A stretch of DNA of 64,000 nucleotides from Opitutus sp. GAS368 (GTDB lineage: Bacteria > Verrucomicrobiota > Verrucomicrobiia > Opitutales > Opitutaceae), in the NCBI RefSeq assembly GCF_900104925.1, contig NZ_LT629735.1:466291-530290 (forward strand), read 5' to 3'. The number at the start of each line of letters is the position of its first letter. The stretch's first letter is position 1. The notes below the pieces were generated by a model that did not search any database, was not told the DNA's origin, and saw nothing but the letters and a program-made list of their open reading frames with translations. This document shows positions 9,072 through 16,451 of this stretch, one piece after another. Both the position numbers and the translations under genes were made by a program.

Positions 9072-9126
9072 TGTAGGAGCTTGCTTGCAAGCGACCGCTC
9101 GAGATCGCCTGTAAACAGGCTCCTAC
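9072..9126. repeat. REP pair, 'GTAGGAGC-TGCTTGCA' family
   Basis: A BIME-like pair: GTAGGAGCTTGCTTGCAAGC on the left and the inverted, diverged GCCTGTAAACAGGCTCCTAC on the right. Each half is itself a small palindrome. The same family occurs at 34052-34108 and 42489-42563. Confidence 0.85.
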
Positions 9127-9139
9127 CACAAAAACCGCG

Positions 9140-9403
9140 TCAGTAGCGGCGCGGCCGGCGCGGGCCCGGCGGCGGGGCGTTCTGCTCGCGGATGCGGTAG
9201 GTGATGCGCGCCTTGTCGAGGTCGTAGGGACTCATCTCCATCTTCACCATGTCGCCGGCGGCGATCTTGATGAAATGCTTGCGGAGCTTGCCCGAGATGT
9301 GCGCCAGCACGGTGTGGCCGTTGGTCAGTTGCACCCGGAACATCGTGCCGGGGAGCACCGTGGTGATCCTGCCTTCAACTTCGATCGCTTTGCCGTCAGA
9401 CAT
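9140..9403 (-). CDS. infA: Translation initiation factor IF-1
   Basis: 87 residues, slightly longer than the usual 72. The S1/OB fold is clear: [37 protein letters not shown], and [21 protein letters not shown]. The extra length is a Pro/Arg-rich tail ([11 protein letters not shown]). IF-1 binds the ribosomal A site during initiation. Divergent from tadA with a 105-bp intergenic region. Confidence 0.96.
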   Translation of the reverse strand: MSDGKAIEVEGRITTVLPGTMFRVQLTNGHTVLAHISGKLRKHFIKIAAGDMVKMEMSPYDLDKARITYRIREQNAPPPGPRRPRRY

Positions 9404-9508
9404 GGTTGGAGGAGGAGGGCTGGCTGGTTTGGGTCATGCAGGAAGGGCTGATAAAAGCCCCTTGTAACTGGGGAAATCACTCCGTAGTCAAGGCTTTCCG
9501 CGACCGCC

Positions 9509-10027
9509 ATGGATTCCCCGCGCGCCACCCTTCCCTGCCCGTTTGAAAAGGTCTTCCCGTCGCAACTGCAGCGGGACGACGACTTTTACATGTGGCTGGC
9601 CTACAATCAGGCCATCGAAGCGTGGAAGCAGGACGAGGTGCCGATCGGCGCCGTGATCGAGCTGGGCGGCGAAATCATCGCGGCCGCTCACAACCAGCGC
9701 GACAGCAGCAAGGATCCCACGGCGCATGCCGAGATCCTCGCGCTCGGCCAGGCGGCCAAGGCCATCGGCGACTGGCGGCTCAACGAGGCCACGCTCTACG
9801 TCACCAAGGAGCCCTGTCCGATGTGTTCCGGCGCCACGCTGATGTCGCGCGTGAAGCGCGTCGTCTACGCCGTGCCCGACCCGAAGATGGGCTGCCTCGG
9901 TGGCGCCACCGACCTCAACGCCCTGCCCCAGGTCAACCACCACCTGGTTCTCACCCGCGGCGTGCTGGAAAAACCCTGCCTCGAGCTGCTCCGCGCCTAC
10001 TTCCAACTGAAACGGCGCGAGGACTGA
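9509..10027 (+). CDS. tadA: tRNA-specific adenosine deaminase
   Basis: 172 residues. Zinc and catalytic motifs of the cytidine-deaminase fold are intact: HAEILAL (His and catalytic Glu) and EPCPMCSGA (two Cys). It deaminates A34 to inosine in tRNA-Arg(ACG). The N-terminus has about 25 residues before the usual start of the fold, so translation could also begin internally. Confidence 0.93.
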   Translation: MDSPRATLPCPFEKVFPSQLQRDDDFYMWLAYNQAIEAWKQDEVPIGAVIELGGEIIAAAHNQRDSSKDPTAHAEILALGQAAKAIGDWRLNEATLYVTKEPCPMCSGATLMSRVKRVVYAVPDPKMGCLGGATDLNALPQVNHHLVLTRGVLEKPCLELLRAYFQLKRRED

Positions 10028-10028
10028 A

Positions 10029-10082
10029 TTGGAGGGCCGGTCTCCTGACCGGCCGCGGTCGGCCGGGAGGCCGACCCTCCAG
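10029..10082. repeat. REP pair, 'GGAGGGCC-GTCTCCTGACCGG' family
   Basis: Left GGAGGGCCGGTCTCCTGACC and right inverted GGCCGGGAGGCCGACCCTCC enclose GGCCGCGGTC. It sits just after the tadA stop. A related pair with the same GGAGGGCC ends is at 33990-34043. Confidence 0.8.
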
Positions 10083-10171
10083 ACGATCCCGTCACACAAT
10101 GACATGACAGGCAGTTGACGCGGCGGAGCACCCATGCAACCTTAGCGCCTCTCATCCAACCCACCACGATC

Positions 10172-10801
<630 letters not shown>

Positions 10802-10823
10802 GCGATCTGCCGTCCACGCTCGA

Positions 10824-10850
10824 AGCCGCGCCGCGAGGCGCGGCTTTTTT
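10824..10850 (+). terminator. Rho-independent terminator of the superoxide dismutase gene
   Basis: GC stem GCCGCGCC/GGCGCGGC with a short GCGA-type loop, followed by six T, 23 bp after the stop codon. Confidence 0.88.
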
Positions 10851-10877
10851 GTGCGCCTTGAACAAGGCGCTTCGGAA

Positions 10878-11385
10878 GGTGGAACCCGGCCTCCGGACGG
10901 GTTAAAAAACGTGATGCCCAGCTATCCTGGCCGCCTCGCCCATCAAACTCCCGCCTGGGTAGAGACTGGTGCGACTTATCATATCCGCATCAGCGTGGAC
11001 CTAGGTCAAACTCTGCCCCTCACCGATCCCAAGATAGGCTCCGCTTTGCTCGATTCCGTTCGATTTTATCATGAGCGTTGCCGCTGGAACTGCCGCCTGT
11101 TCCTGCTGATGCCCGATCATCTTCACGCGCTCCTGACCTTCCCTTACGATAAGGACATGGGCACGATCATCGCCGCTTGGAAAGGATATCAAGCCAAGCA
11201 CCTGGGCATTCACTGGCAGGGAAATTATTTCGACCATCGGATACGCCGCCGGGATGAGCTAGAGGAGAAGGCAGCTTATCTCCGGCTGAATCCGGTCCGG
11301 AAGAATCTGTGCACGCACGATGAAGTGTGGCCTTGGATGCTTGAGTGTGCTCCTGAAAACCCGTCCGGAGGCCGGGTTCCACCTT
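10878..11385 (+). mobile_element. RAYT unit bounded by 26-bp perfect inverted REP sequences
   Basis: The left end (10878-10903, GGTGGAACCCGGCCTCCGGA and on) and the right end (11359-11385) are exact reverse complements over 26 bp. They enclose the RAYT gene. Copies of the same pair occur without a transposase at 44655-44727 and 58885-58956, as expected for REP/BIME sequences mobilised in trans. Confidence 0.85.
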
Positions 11386-11387
11386 AA
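10914..11387 (+). CDS. REP-associated tyrosine transposase (RAYT, IS200/Y1 HUH superfamily)
   Basis: 157 residues. It has the HUH motif in LMPDHLHALL (His69 and His71), a candidate catalytic tyrosine in AWKGYQAKH (Tyr92), and the RAYT signature GNYFDHRIRRRDELEEKAAYLRLNP toward the C-terminus (split here as GNYFDHRIRRR and AAYLRLNPVRKNL). The gene lies exactly between two inverted REP sequences; its last residues and stop codon fall inside the right REP. A GTG at 10911 is an alternative start. RAYTs are usually single-copy, domesticated transposases that spread REP elements; no sign of damage is seen. Confidence 0.88.
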   Translation: MPSYPGRLAHQTPAWVETGATYHIRISVDLGQTLPLTDPKIGSALLDSVRFYHERCRWNCRLFLLMPDHLHALLTFPYDKDMGTIIAAWKGYQAKHLGIHWQGNYFDHRIRRRDELEEKAAYLRLNPVRKNLCTHDEVWPWMLECAPENPSGGRVPP

Positions 11388-11401
11388 GGCTCAACACCGC
11401 A

Positions 11402-11441
11402 CAAAAAAAGCCGCCCGGCACCTTGCGGGGCCGGGCGGCTG
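11402..11441 (-). terminator. Rho-independent terminator of glutamine synthetase
   Basis: Read on the minus strand, a stem AGCCGCCCGGC/GCCGGGCGGCT with a short loop is followed by seven T, about 20 bp after the stop codon of the GSII gene. Confidence 0.88.
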
Positions 11442-11462
11442 GAAGTGGCACGAGGCGCAGGC

Positions 11463-12494
11463 TTACGTGGTCGGGACGGTCTGGATCGTCTTGAGGATCC
11501 GGCCGGCGACCAGATACGGGTCGGCCGCCGAGTTCGGCCGGCGATCCTCGAGGTAGCCCTTGTAGCCGGCGTTGATGAAGCTGTGCGGGACGCGGACCGA
11601 CGCGCCGCGGTCGGCCACCCCGTAGCTGAACTTGTCGATCGACTGCGTCTCGTGCAGGCCGGTGAGCCGGAGGTGGTTCTCCGGCCCGTAAACGGCGATG
11701 TGCTCGTCGCGATACTGGTTGAAGGCCGCCATCAGCTTCTCGAAGTATTCCTTGCCGCCGGTCTCGCGCATATACTTGGTCGAGAAGTTGGAGTGCATGC
11801 CCGAGCCGTTCCAGTCCAGCGGCTGCTGGAAGGGGGCCAGGATCGGCTTGCAGCGCCACTCGATGTCCACGCCGTAGCTTTCACCCAGGCGGGCGAGGAT
11901 GTAGCGGGCGACCCACATCTGGTCGGCGGCGTTCTTGGAGCCCTTGCCGAAGATCTGGAACTCCCACTGGCCCTTCGCCACCTCGGCGTTGATGCCCTCG
12001 ATATTAATGCCGGCATCAAGGCAGATATCGATGTGCTTCTCGACGATCTCGCGGGCGATGTTGCCGACGTTCTTGTAGCCGACGCCGGTGTAATACGGGC
12101 CCTGCGGTCCGGGGAACCCGCCGACGGGGAAGCCGAGCGGCGCGCCGTCCTTCCAGAAGAAATACTCCTGCTCGAAGCCGAACCAGGTGTCCGGGTCATC
12201 CGGGATCGTGGCGCGGGAGTTCGAGGGGCTGGCCACCCCGGTGTGCTGGAAGCACTCGCACATCACCAGCACCCCGTTCTTGCGCGTGCTGTCCGGGAAG
12301 GACGCCACCGGCTTGAGCACGATGTCCGAGCTCTTGCCTTCGGCCTGCTGCGTCGAACTGCCGTCGAAGCCCCAGACGGGCAGCTCGGACAGCTTCGGCA
12401 AGCTGGCAAATTCCTTGATCTGCGTCTTGCTCCGCAGGCTCGCCAGCGGCGTGTAGCCGTCCAGCCAGATGTATTCCAGTTTGTATTTAGCCAT
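11463..12494 (-). CDS. glnII: Glutamine synthetase type II (eukaryotic-like GSII)
   Basis: 343 residues, far shorter than the ~470 of bacterial GSI. The sequence is of the GSII type: LEYIWLDGYTPLASLRSKT, LPVWGFDGSST (beta-grasp domain), WFGFEQEYFFW, GVGYKNVGNIAREIVEKH, WNGSGMHSN and SFINAGYKGYLEDRRPNS. It makes glutamine from glutamate, ammonia and ATP. The ATG at 12494 is preferred over an upstream start. The leader contains a hairpin and a candidate sigma-54 promoter; the gene ends at a strong terminator, so it is monocistronic. GSII is not adenylylated, so transcriptional control is likely important. Confidence 0.95.
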   Translation of the reverse strand: MAKYKLEYIWLDGYTPLASLRSKTQIKEFASLPKLSELPVWGFDGSSTQQAEGKSSDIVLKPVASFPDSTRKNGVLVMCECFQHTGVASPSNSRATIPDDPDTWFGFEQEYFFWKDGAPLGFPVGGFPGPQGPYYTGVGYKNVGNIAREIVEKHIDICLDAGINIEGINAEVAKGQWEFQIFGKGSKNAADQMWVARYILARLGESYGVDIEWRCKPILAPFQQPLDWNGSGMHSNFSTKYMRETGGKEYFEKLMAAFNQYRDEHIAVYGPENHLRLTGLHETQSIDKFSYGVADRGASVRVPHSFINAGYKGYLEDRRPNSAADPYLVAGRILKTIQTVPTT

Positions 12495-12531
12495 GGTTTT
12501 TTTCGGGTGGTTTGTTGGGGTTTGAAGCATC

Positions 12532-12555
12532 AGCCGGCGAAAATGCTCGCCGGCT
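12532..12555 (-). promoter_or_regulatory. Leader hairpin of glnII
   Basis: Stem AGCCGGCGA/TCGCCGGCT (9 bp) with a six-base loop lies in the predicted 5' leader, about 40 bp upstream of the start codon. It has no T tract; a role in mRNA stability or translation control is only a guess. Confidence 0.45.
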
Positions 12556-12584
12556 CATGCCCCACAAAACTGGATGCCCAAATC

Positions 12585-12600
12585 AGCACCTCATATGCCA
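12585..12600 (-). promoter_or_regulatory. Candidate sigma-54 (RpoN) promoter of glnII
   Basis: The minus strand reads TGGCATATGAGGTGCT. Against the consensus TGGCAC-N5-TTGC it keeps the critical -24 GG and -12 GC at the right spacing, with about 14 of 16 informative positions agreeing. It lies about 90 bp upstream of the GSII start. Nitrogen-regulated RpoN control of glutamine synthetase is known in other bacteria; here it is inference. Confidence 0.55.
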
Positions 12601-12727
12601 GAAGCAACGAGATTTTCCTCACATGACTCGGCTTTTACAAGTGACTGGCCTTGACGCGGCTATCGGTCCGGCGCAGCGCGCTCTTGCCACCTGCGGTGGG
12701 GCCTGAATCGTCCGTGATGCCTCACCT

Positions 12728-12784
12728 GTAGGTCGGGGTTTATCCCCGACACCCCGTGATGTCGGGCGTAAAGCCCGACCTACA
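12728..12784. repeat. REP pair, 'GTAGGTCGGG' family
   Basis: Left TGTAGGTCGGGGTTTATCCC and right inverted GGGCGTAAAGCCCGACCTACA-type arm. Each half is a hairpin (CGGGGTTTATCCCCG; CGGGCGTAAAGCCCG). It is related in design to 37359-37428. Confidence 0.85.
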
Positions 12785-12808
12785 ACATATCGGGCACCCT
12801 TACCACCC

Positions 12809-14014
12809 ATGCACGAGGTCAAGAACACGCAGCGCGCCCTGGTTCGCATCGGTTACGACGGTCTGGTCCACAAGACCTTCCGCGGCCCGCAGGCTTACGC
12901 CCGGTTCGAGAACGAGGTGCGCGTCCTCCGGCACTTGGAGCAGCGGGGCTGCGGCTTTGTCCCGCGCCTGATCGAGGCGGACGAGCCCGGCCTCAAGATC
13001 ATCACGACCAACTGCGGCTCGCGCGTCGAGCAGGTCAACCCGGAACGCCTCAAGGAGCTGTTCGCCGAGCTGGAGACCTTTGGCGTGCGTCATGACGATC
13101 CCGAGATCCGCAACATCACCTATCGACCGACCGACGGACGGTTCTGCATCATCGATTTCGAGTTCGCCGCTATCCTCGACGAAACTCCCGGCGGCGCCCG
13201 CCCGTCCGCCCCTACGTTGCGCTGGTCCGGCCTGACCCACCGGGGCCACGTCCGCACGAACAACGAGGACACGTTTCTCGCCCTTGAATTCGACGGCCGG
13301 GAGGTGCGCTATCTCGGCAAGACCGGCGAAGCCTCGTCGCTCCGCACCGATTTCGCGTTCGCCGTCAGCGACGGCATGGGCGGCGCCAACTCCGGCGAGT
13401 TCGCCAGCCGCATCACGAAGGACAAGATCACCCATCTCCTGCCCAAGGGCTTCCGCCTCGCCGTCCCGGGCCTGTCGAGCGGCTACGACGCCACCCTGCG
13501 CGAGCTGTTCGGCGCCATCCACTACGACCTGCTGAAGCTCGGCCAGTCCTACGAAGAGTGCCGCGGGATGGGCACCACGCTCAGCCTCGCCTGGTTCACC
13601 CCGGGCTGGATCTACTTCGGCCACATCGGCGACAGCCGCATCTACCACCTGCCGCCGGGCGGCGGTATTCACCAGCTGACGAACGACCACGGCCATGTCG
13701 GCTGGCTGCGCCGCAACGGCCGCATCAACGAGCGCGAGGCCCGCGAGCATCCGATGCGCAACCTGCTCAATCAGGCGCTCGGAGCCGAGCACCAGTTCAT
13801 CGACCCGCAGTTCGGCGCCCTGCCCTGCGCGCCGGGCGACCGCTACCTGCTCTGCTCCGACGGCCTCACCGAGGGCCTGTGGGATCGCCAGCTCAACGAG
13901 ATCGTCCGCGCCGCCTCGGACCTGCCGGTGGCCCAGCGGCTCATCGACACCGCGCTCGCCAATGCCGGCCGGGACAACATCACCGCCTTGGTCGTCGAGG
14001 CGCTGGCCCCATGA
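12809..14014 (+). CDS. Minimal protein kinase-like domain fused to PP2C-type phosphatase
   Basis: 401 residues in two parts. Residues 1-125 look like a very small kinase-like (RIO/ABC1/WaaP-like) domain. Candidate catalytic residues are Lys22 (LVHKTF), Glu36 (FENEV), His95-Asp-Asp97 with Asn102 (the HRDxxxxN spacing) and Asp116 in CIIDFEFA (DFG position). No glycine-rich loop is seen. Residues about 140-401 are a complete PP2C phosphatase: RTNNEDTF, SDGMGG, GMGTTLS, HIGDSRIY, LLCSDGLTEG and GRDNIT carry the metal-binding Asp residues. The protein could both add and remove phosphate, or the kinase part could be a sensor. Its stop overlaps the next gene (ATGA), so they are coupled. Family of the C-terminal half is certain; the N-terminal assignment is inference. 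Confidence 0.85.
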   Translation: MHEVKNTQRALVRIGYDGLVHKTFRGPQAYARFENEVRVLRHLEQRGCGFVPRLIEADEPGLKIITTNCGSRVEQVNPERLKELFAELETFGVRHDDPEIRNITYRPTDGRFCIIDFEFAAILDETPGGARPSAPTLRWSGLTHRGHVRTNNEDTFLALEFDGREVRYLGKTGEASSLRTDFAFAVSDGMGGANSGEFASRITKDKITHLLPKGFRLAVPGLSSGYDATLRELFGAIHYDLLKLGQSYEECRGMGTTLSLAWFTPGWIYFGHIGDSRIYHLPPGGGIHQLTNDHGHVGWLRRNGRINEREAREHPMRNLLNQALGAEHQFIDPQFGALPCAPGDRYLLCSDGLTEGLWDRQLNEIVRAASDLPVAQRLIDTALANAGRDNITALVVEALAP

Positions 14015-14379
14015 CCACCGTTTTTCTTTACGGCACCCTGAAGCGCGGCGGCTCCAACCATGCCTTCGTCGCCCATCAGCGTTTCCTCGGGACGGCCCGC
14101 ACCGTGCCGGGCTTCACGCTCTATTCGCTCGGCGACTATCCGGGCATGGTCCGCGCGCCGGGCGACACCGCCGGGGTGACCGGCGAACTCTGGGTGGTGG
14201 ATGACACCTGCCTGGCCGAGTTGGACAAACTCGAGGGCCTCGACGAGGGACTCTACGGGCGGATTGACGTCGTCCTTGCCCCCAACCCGCTCGCGAGCTC
14301 GGCCCAGACCTACCTCTATGCCCGGGCGCACGACGGCCTGTCACCGCTCGGCGACCACTGGCCGGTCGGTAATTTGTAA
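14011..14379 (+). CDS. Gamma-glutamylcyclotransferase / AIG2-like protein
   Basis: 122 residues. It starts with FLYGTLKRGGSNH, the YGTL substrate-binding signature of the GGCT/AIG2 fold. It has the conserved acidic segment around LDKLEGLDEGLYGR, and a late YLYARA strand. By family it acts on gamma-glutamyl amines or peptides, but the substrate is not known. The start ATG overlaps the stop of the kinase-PP2C gene, and the stop lies inside a perfect palindrome. Confidence 0.85.
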   Translation: MTTVFLYGTLKRGGSNHAFVAHQRFLGTARTVPGFTLYSLGDYPGMVRAPGDTAGVTGELWVVDDTCLAELDKLEGLDEGLYGRIDVVLAPNPLASSAQTYLYARAHDGLSPLGDHWPVGNL

Positions 14380-14401
14380 CGTAATACGTTACAAATTACC
14401 G
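14367..14401. repeat. Perfect AT-rich palindrome over the stop codon, between convergent genes
   Basis: CGGTAATTTGTAACGTA and its inverted copy TACGTTACAAATTACCG are joined by almost no loop, giving about 16 paired bases. The element contains the stop codon of the GGCT-like gene and lies just past the end of the long dnaX frame. It could be a transcript-end hairpin for both genes, although it has no T tract. Confidence 0.75.
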
Positions 14402-14405
14402 GGCA

Positions 14406-15898
14406 CTACTTGAGCGCCGACTGCGGCATGCGCTTCACCGTCACGAAGCGGGCGCGGAACAGTTCCTCCAAAGCCTCGCGCGCCGGCGCCGGAATCCGTT
14501 TCACGAGATCCTCCATGGGCGGCAGGTCGCCCTTCTCCTCCGGCGGACTTTCCGTGTGCATCAACGCCGGCGTCACGATGCCCATCTCGCGCTCCTGGGC
14601 GAGAAACGCCGCTTCCTCGTCGGACGATGGACCCGCCGGGGCATCCGAAGGCTGCGCCTGTAACGGCGGTCTATGACCGCCGTCATCGTCAGACCGGCGG
14701 TCATAGACCGCCGCTACAGATTCCTCCTCCTGCTTCGGCGCCTCAGCCGCCCGCGTCAGTCGTTTTTTTTTGAGCCGTCCTCGGGGAGGCTGTCGGCGAG
14801 CGTCGCGATCTCCTTGATCAGCGAGTCGATGGCCCGGGCGCGGCTGGCCTCGACGGCCTTGAGCAACGCCACCTCGAAATTGATCTTCTCCGACAGGCCG
14901 TGCTTCACGCCATTCTCGCCCTCGCGCAGGCCGTCGAGCAGGCGGGTAAGCTGTTCGGTCGTCATGGGCGAACCGAGTGCGTCGCTGCTGCCGCCCTTGG
15001 CGATGGCCGCGAGCAAGGCGCCACGCACGTTCGCCTGCACGTCGACGAGCAGCCGGTAGAGGTCGCGGCCGTTCTCGTCGCACTCGTCCACGATCTCCAC
15101 GATCTTCCGGTGGTCGCCGGCGGCGAGCGCGGCGGCGAGCGCGGCAATCTTGTCCGCCGCGACCAAGCCGTAGACATCGAGCACGTCGGCCTCGCCGACC
15201 TCGTTGCCGCAGAAGGAAATCATCTGGTCGAAGATGGACTGGGCGTCGCGCATGCCGCCGTCGGCCATGCGGGCGATGCTGCCGAGCGCGGCGTCGCTCA
15301 CCTTGATCTTCTCGGCGACGGCGATCTTCTTCAGGCGCTGGACGATCAGCTCGGTCGGGATCGGCTTCAGGTCGAAGCGCTGGCAGCGGGAAATGATCGT
15401 CGGCAGCACCTTCTGCACCTCGGTGGTGGCGAAGATGAACTTCGCGTGCGCCGGCGGCTCCTCGAGCGTCTTGAGCAGCGCGTTGAACGCGGCCGTCGAG
15501 AGCATGTGCACCTCGTCGATGATGTAGACCTTGAACTTGCCCTGCGCCGGGGCGTAGCGGACGGTGTCGCGCAGCTCGCGGACCTGCTCGACGCCGTTGT
15601 TCGAGGCGCCGTCGATCTCGATGACATCGAGGCACGAGCCGTCGGCGATGGACTGGGCGATCGGATCCTTCGGGTCGAAGTCAGCCTTCGGGCCACCCGT
15701 GACGTTGAGGGCCTTGGCAAAGATGCGGGCCGTGCTGGTCTTGCCCGTGCCGCGCGGGCCAACGAACAGGTAGGCGTGCGCGATGCGGTTGCGGGCGATG
15801 GCGTTCTTCAGTGTCCGGACCACGTGGTCCTGCCCGACGACGTCGTCAAACGTCTGGGGGCGCCACTTGCGCGCGATGACTTGGTAGGAACCGGACAT
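14406..15898 (-). CDS. dnaX: DNA polymerase III tau-like product made by -1 frameshift in dnaX
   Basis: A frame in the -1 register continues past the zero-frame stop to 14406. Slippage on the A9 run (14763-14771) would join GSKK to [16 protein letters not shown] and yield a 497-residue protein. The extension has Ala/Pro/Glu-rich linkers, then a compact ending ([22 protein letters not shown], then [11 protein letters not shown]). This resembles a tau-type tail that would bind polymerase. Within it, [15 protein letters not shown] is encoded by a REP-like palindrome. In E. coli the frameshift makes the short form; here it would make the long form. Transcriptional slippage adding one A would give the same product. 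Confidence 0.65.
14660..14718. repeat. REP-like palindrome within the dnaX frameshift tail
   Basis: TGTAACGGCGGTCTATGACC on the left and the inverted GGTCATAGACCGCCGCTACA on the right, a long near-perfect hairpin. It has the same TGTA...TACA design as intergenic REP pairs, but it lies inside the -1 frame of dnaX and is open for translation. Confidence 0.8.
14756..15898 (-). CDS. dnaX: DNA polymerase III subunit gamma (zero-frame product of dnaX)
   Basis: 380 residues. The AAA+ clamp-loader ATPase is clear: [13 protein letters not shown], Walker [13 protein letters not shown], Walker [10 protein letters not shown], sensor 1 [21 protein letters not shown], and the SRC motif. The collar domain follows ([14 protein letters not shown]). 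The zinc module of E. coli DnaX is replaced by [12 protein letters not shown] with only one Cys left (GSCLD). The zero frame ends two codons after an A9 run, giving a short gamma-type protein without polymerase-binding domains. Confidence 0.93.
   Translation of the reverse strand: MSGSYQVIARKWRPQTFDDVVGQDHVVRTLKNAIARNRIAHAYLFVGPRGTGKTSTARIFAKALNVTGGPKADFDPKDPIAQSIADGSCLDVIEIDGASNNGVEQVRELRDTVRYAPAQGKFKVYIIDEVHMLSTAAFNALLKTLEEPPAHAKFIFATTEVQKVLPTIISRCQRFDLKPIPTELIVQRLKKIAVAEKIKVSDAALGSIARMADGGMRDAQSIFDQMISFCGNEVGEADVLDVYGLVAADKIAALAAALAAGDHRKIVEIVDECDENGRDLYRLLVDVQANVRGALLAAIAKGGSSDALGSPMTTEQLTRLLDGLREGENGVKHGLSEKINFEVALLKAVEASRARAIDSLIKEIATLADSLPEDGSKKND
14763..14771 (-). promoter_or_regulatory. 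A9 slippery run in dnaX mRNA
   Basis: The mRNA reads GGC-TCA-AAA-AAA-AAC-GAC-TGA in the zero frame, so nine A residues precede an immediate stop. Such runs promote -1 ribosomal frameshifting or polymerase slippage, as known for dnaX of E. coli and Thermus. A conserved-looking 117-residue frame lies in the -1 register. Confidence 0.7.
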
Positions 15899-15948
15899 GA
15901 CAGAGGACAGAAATCAGAAGTCAGAGAAACAGAAAAGCGAGCCTGATG

Positions 15949-16450
15949 TTACTTCTTTCCCGCCAACGCCGTGATGACTGCATCCGCATCATACACGCAG
16001 CCGCTCCACGGGCCGCCGCCGGTCTGCTGCAACGCCGCCCACCGTCCGGCAGCGCCGGGTGCGGCGCCAGGTCCGGCCGCGATGTGCGGTGCGCCAGCAC
16101 TGCCGCACCCTCCCCCCGGGCGTGAACCGGCGGCCACCCTCCCCGACCAGGTCCACCGCACCCTCGAGCCGGCGGCAATCGAGTTCAATCCGGATGATAT
16201 CGCCGTCCAAGATCTTGCCCAGCGGCCCGCCGGCCCACTTCGGCGGGATTCCAGCCCATGCCGGCGTTCTGGCTCAGCCCGAACAGGTCGCCGCTCGGGC
16301 TGTTCCGCAGTTGATCGTCGGTCCGAGGCAGGTTGCCGGCCGCACCGGCGGCGTGCGTCTTGATCGCAAAGATTTCCGGCGATGCGGGGCCCAGCACGTC
16401 GCCGTCCGCGACGACCACGCACTGCGGCTTGGGTTTTCCGGAGCGGTCAT
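15949..16450 (-). pseudogene. Remnant of a YjhG/YagF-type sugar-acid dehydratase (IlvD/Edd family)
   Basis: An N-terminal piece (FAIKTHAAGAAGNLPRTDDQ, then SGDLFGLSQNAGMGWNP) and a C-terminal piece (GDIIRIELDCRRLEGAVDL, then GGGPWSGCVYDADAVITAL) match the two ends of YjhG, which is about 655 residues in E. coli. Here they are directly joined, so nearly 500 codons are missing from the middle. The pieces lie in three different frames, so further frameshifts have occurred. It begins right after the stop of the MFS transporter gene and was probably the second gene of that operon. The intact enzyme would dehydrate an aldonic acid such as xylonate. No iron-sulfur ligands remain. Confidence 0.8.
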
Positions 16451-16451
16451 G

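Larger units (their letters stand above)
12495..12808. other. 314-bp intergenic region between glnII and the kinase-PP2C gene
   Basis: It holds the glnII leader hairpin and sigma-54-like site (12532-12600), then about 125 bp without recognisable features, then a REP pair (12728-12784) just upstream of the kinase-PP2C gene. No small gene or RNA was seen. Confidence 0.6.

Noticed and set aside
10851..11387. Longer RAYT start at 10851 or a full IS200 element
   Set aside because: The extra N-terminal residues are encoded by the left REP and have no homology. There is no TnpB gene, and the ends are REP inverted repeats instead of IS200-type subterminal hairpins.
15949..16422. A 157-codon minus-strand frame as an intact gene
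   Set aside because: The frame joins pieces of a dehydratase in different registers; only its last part matches, so a pseudogene fits better than a real small protein.
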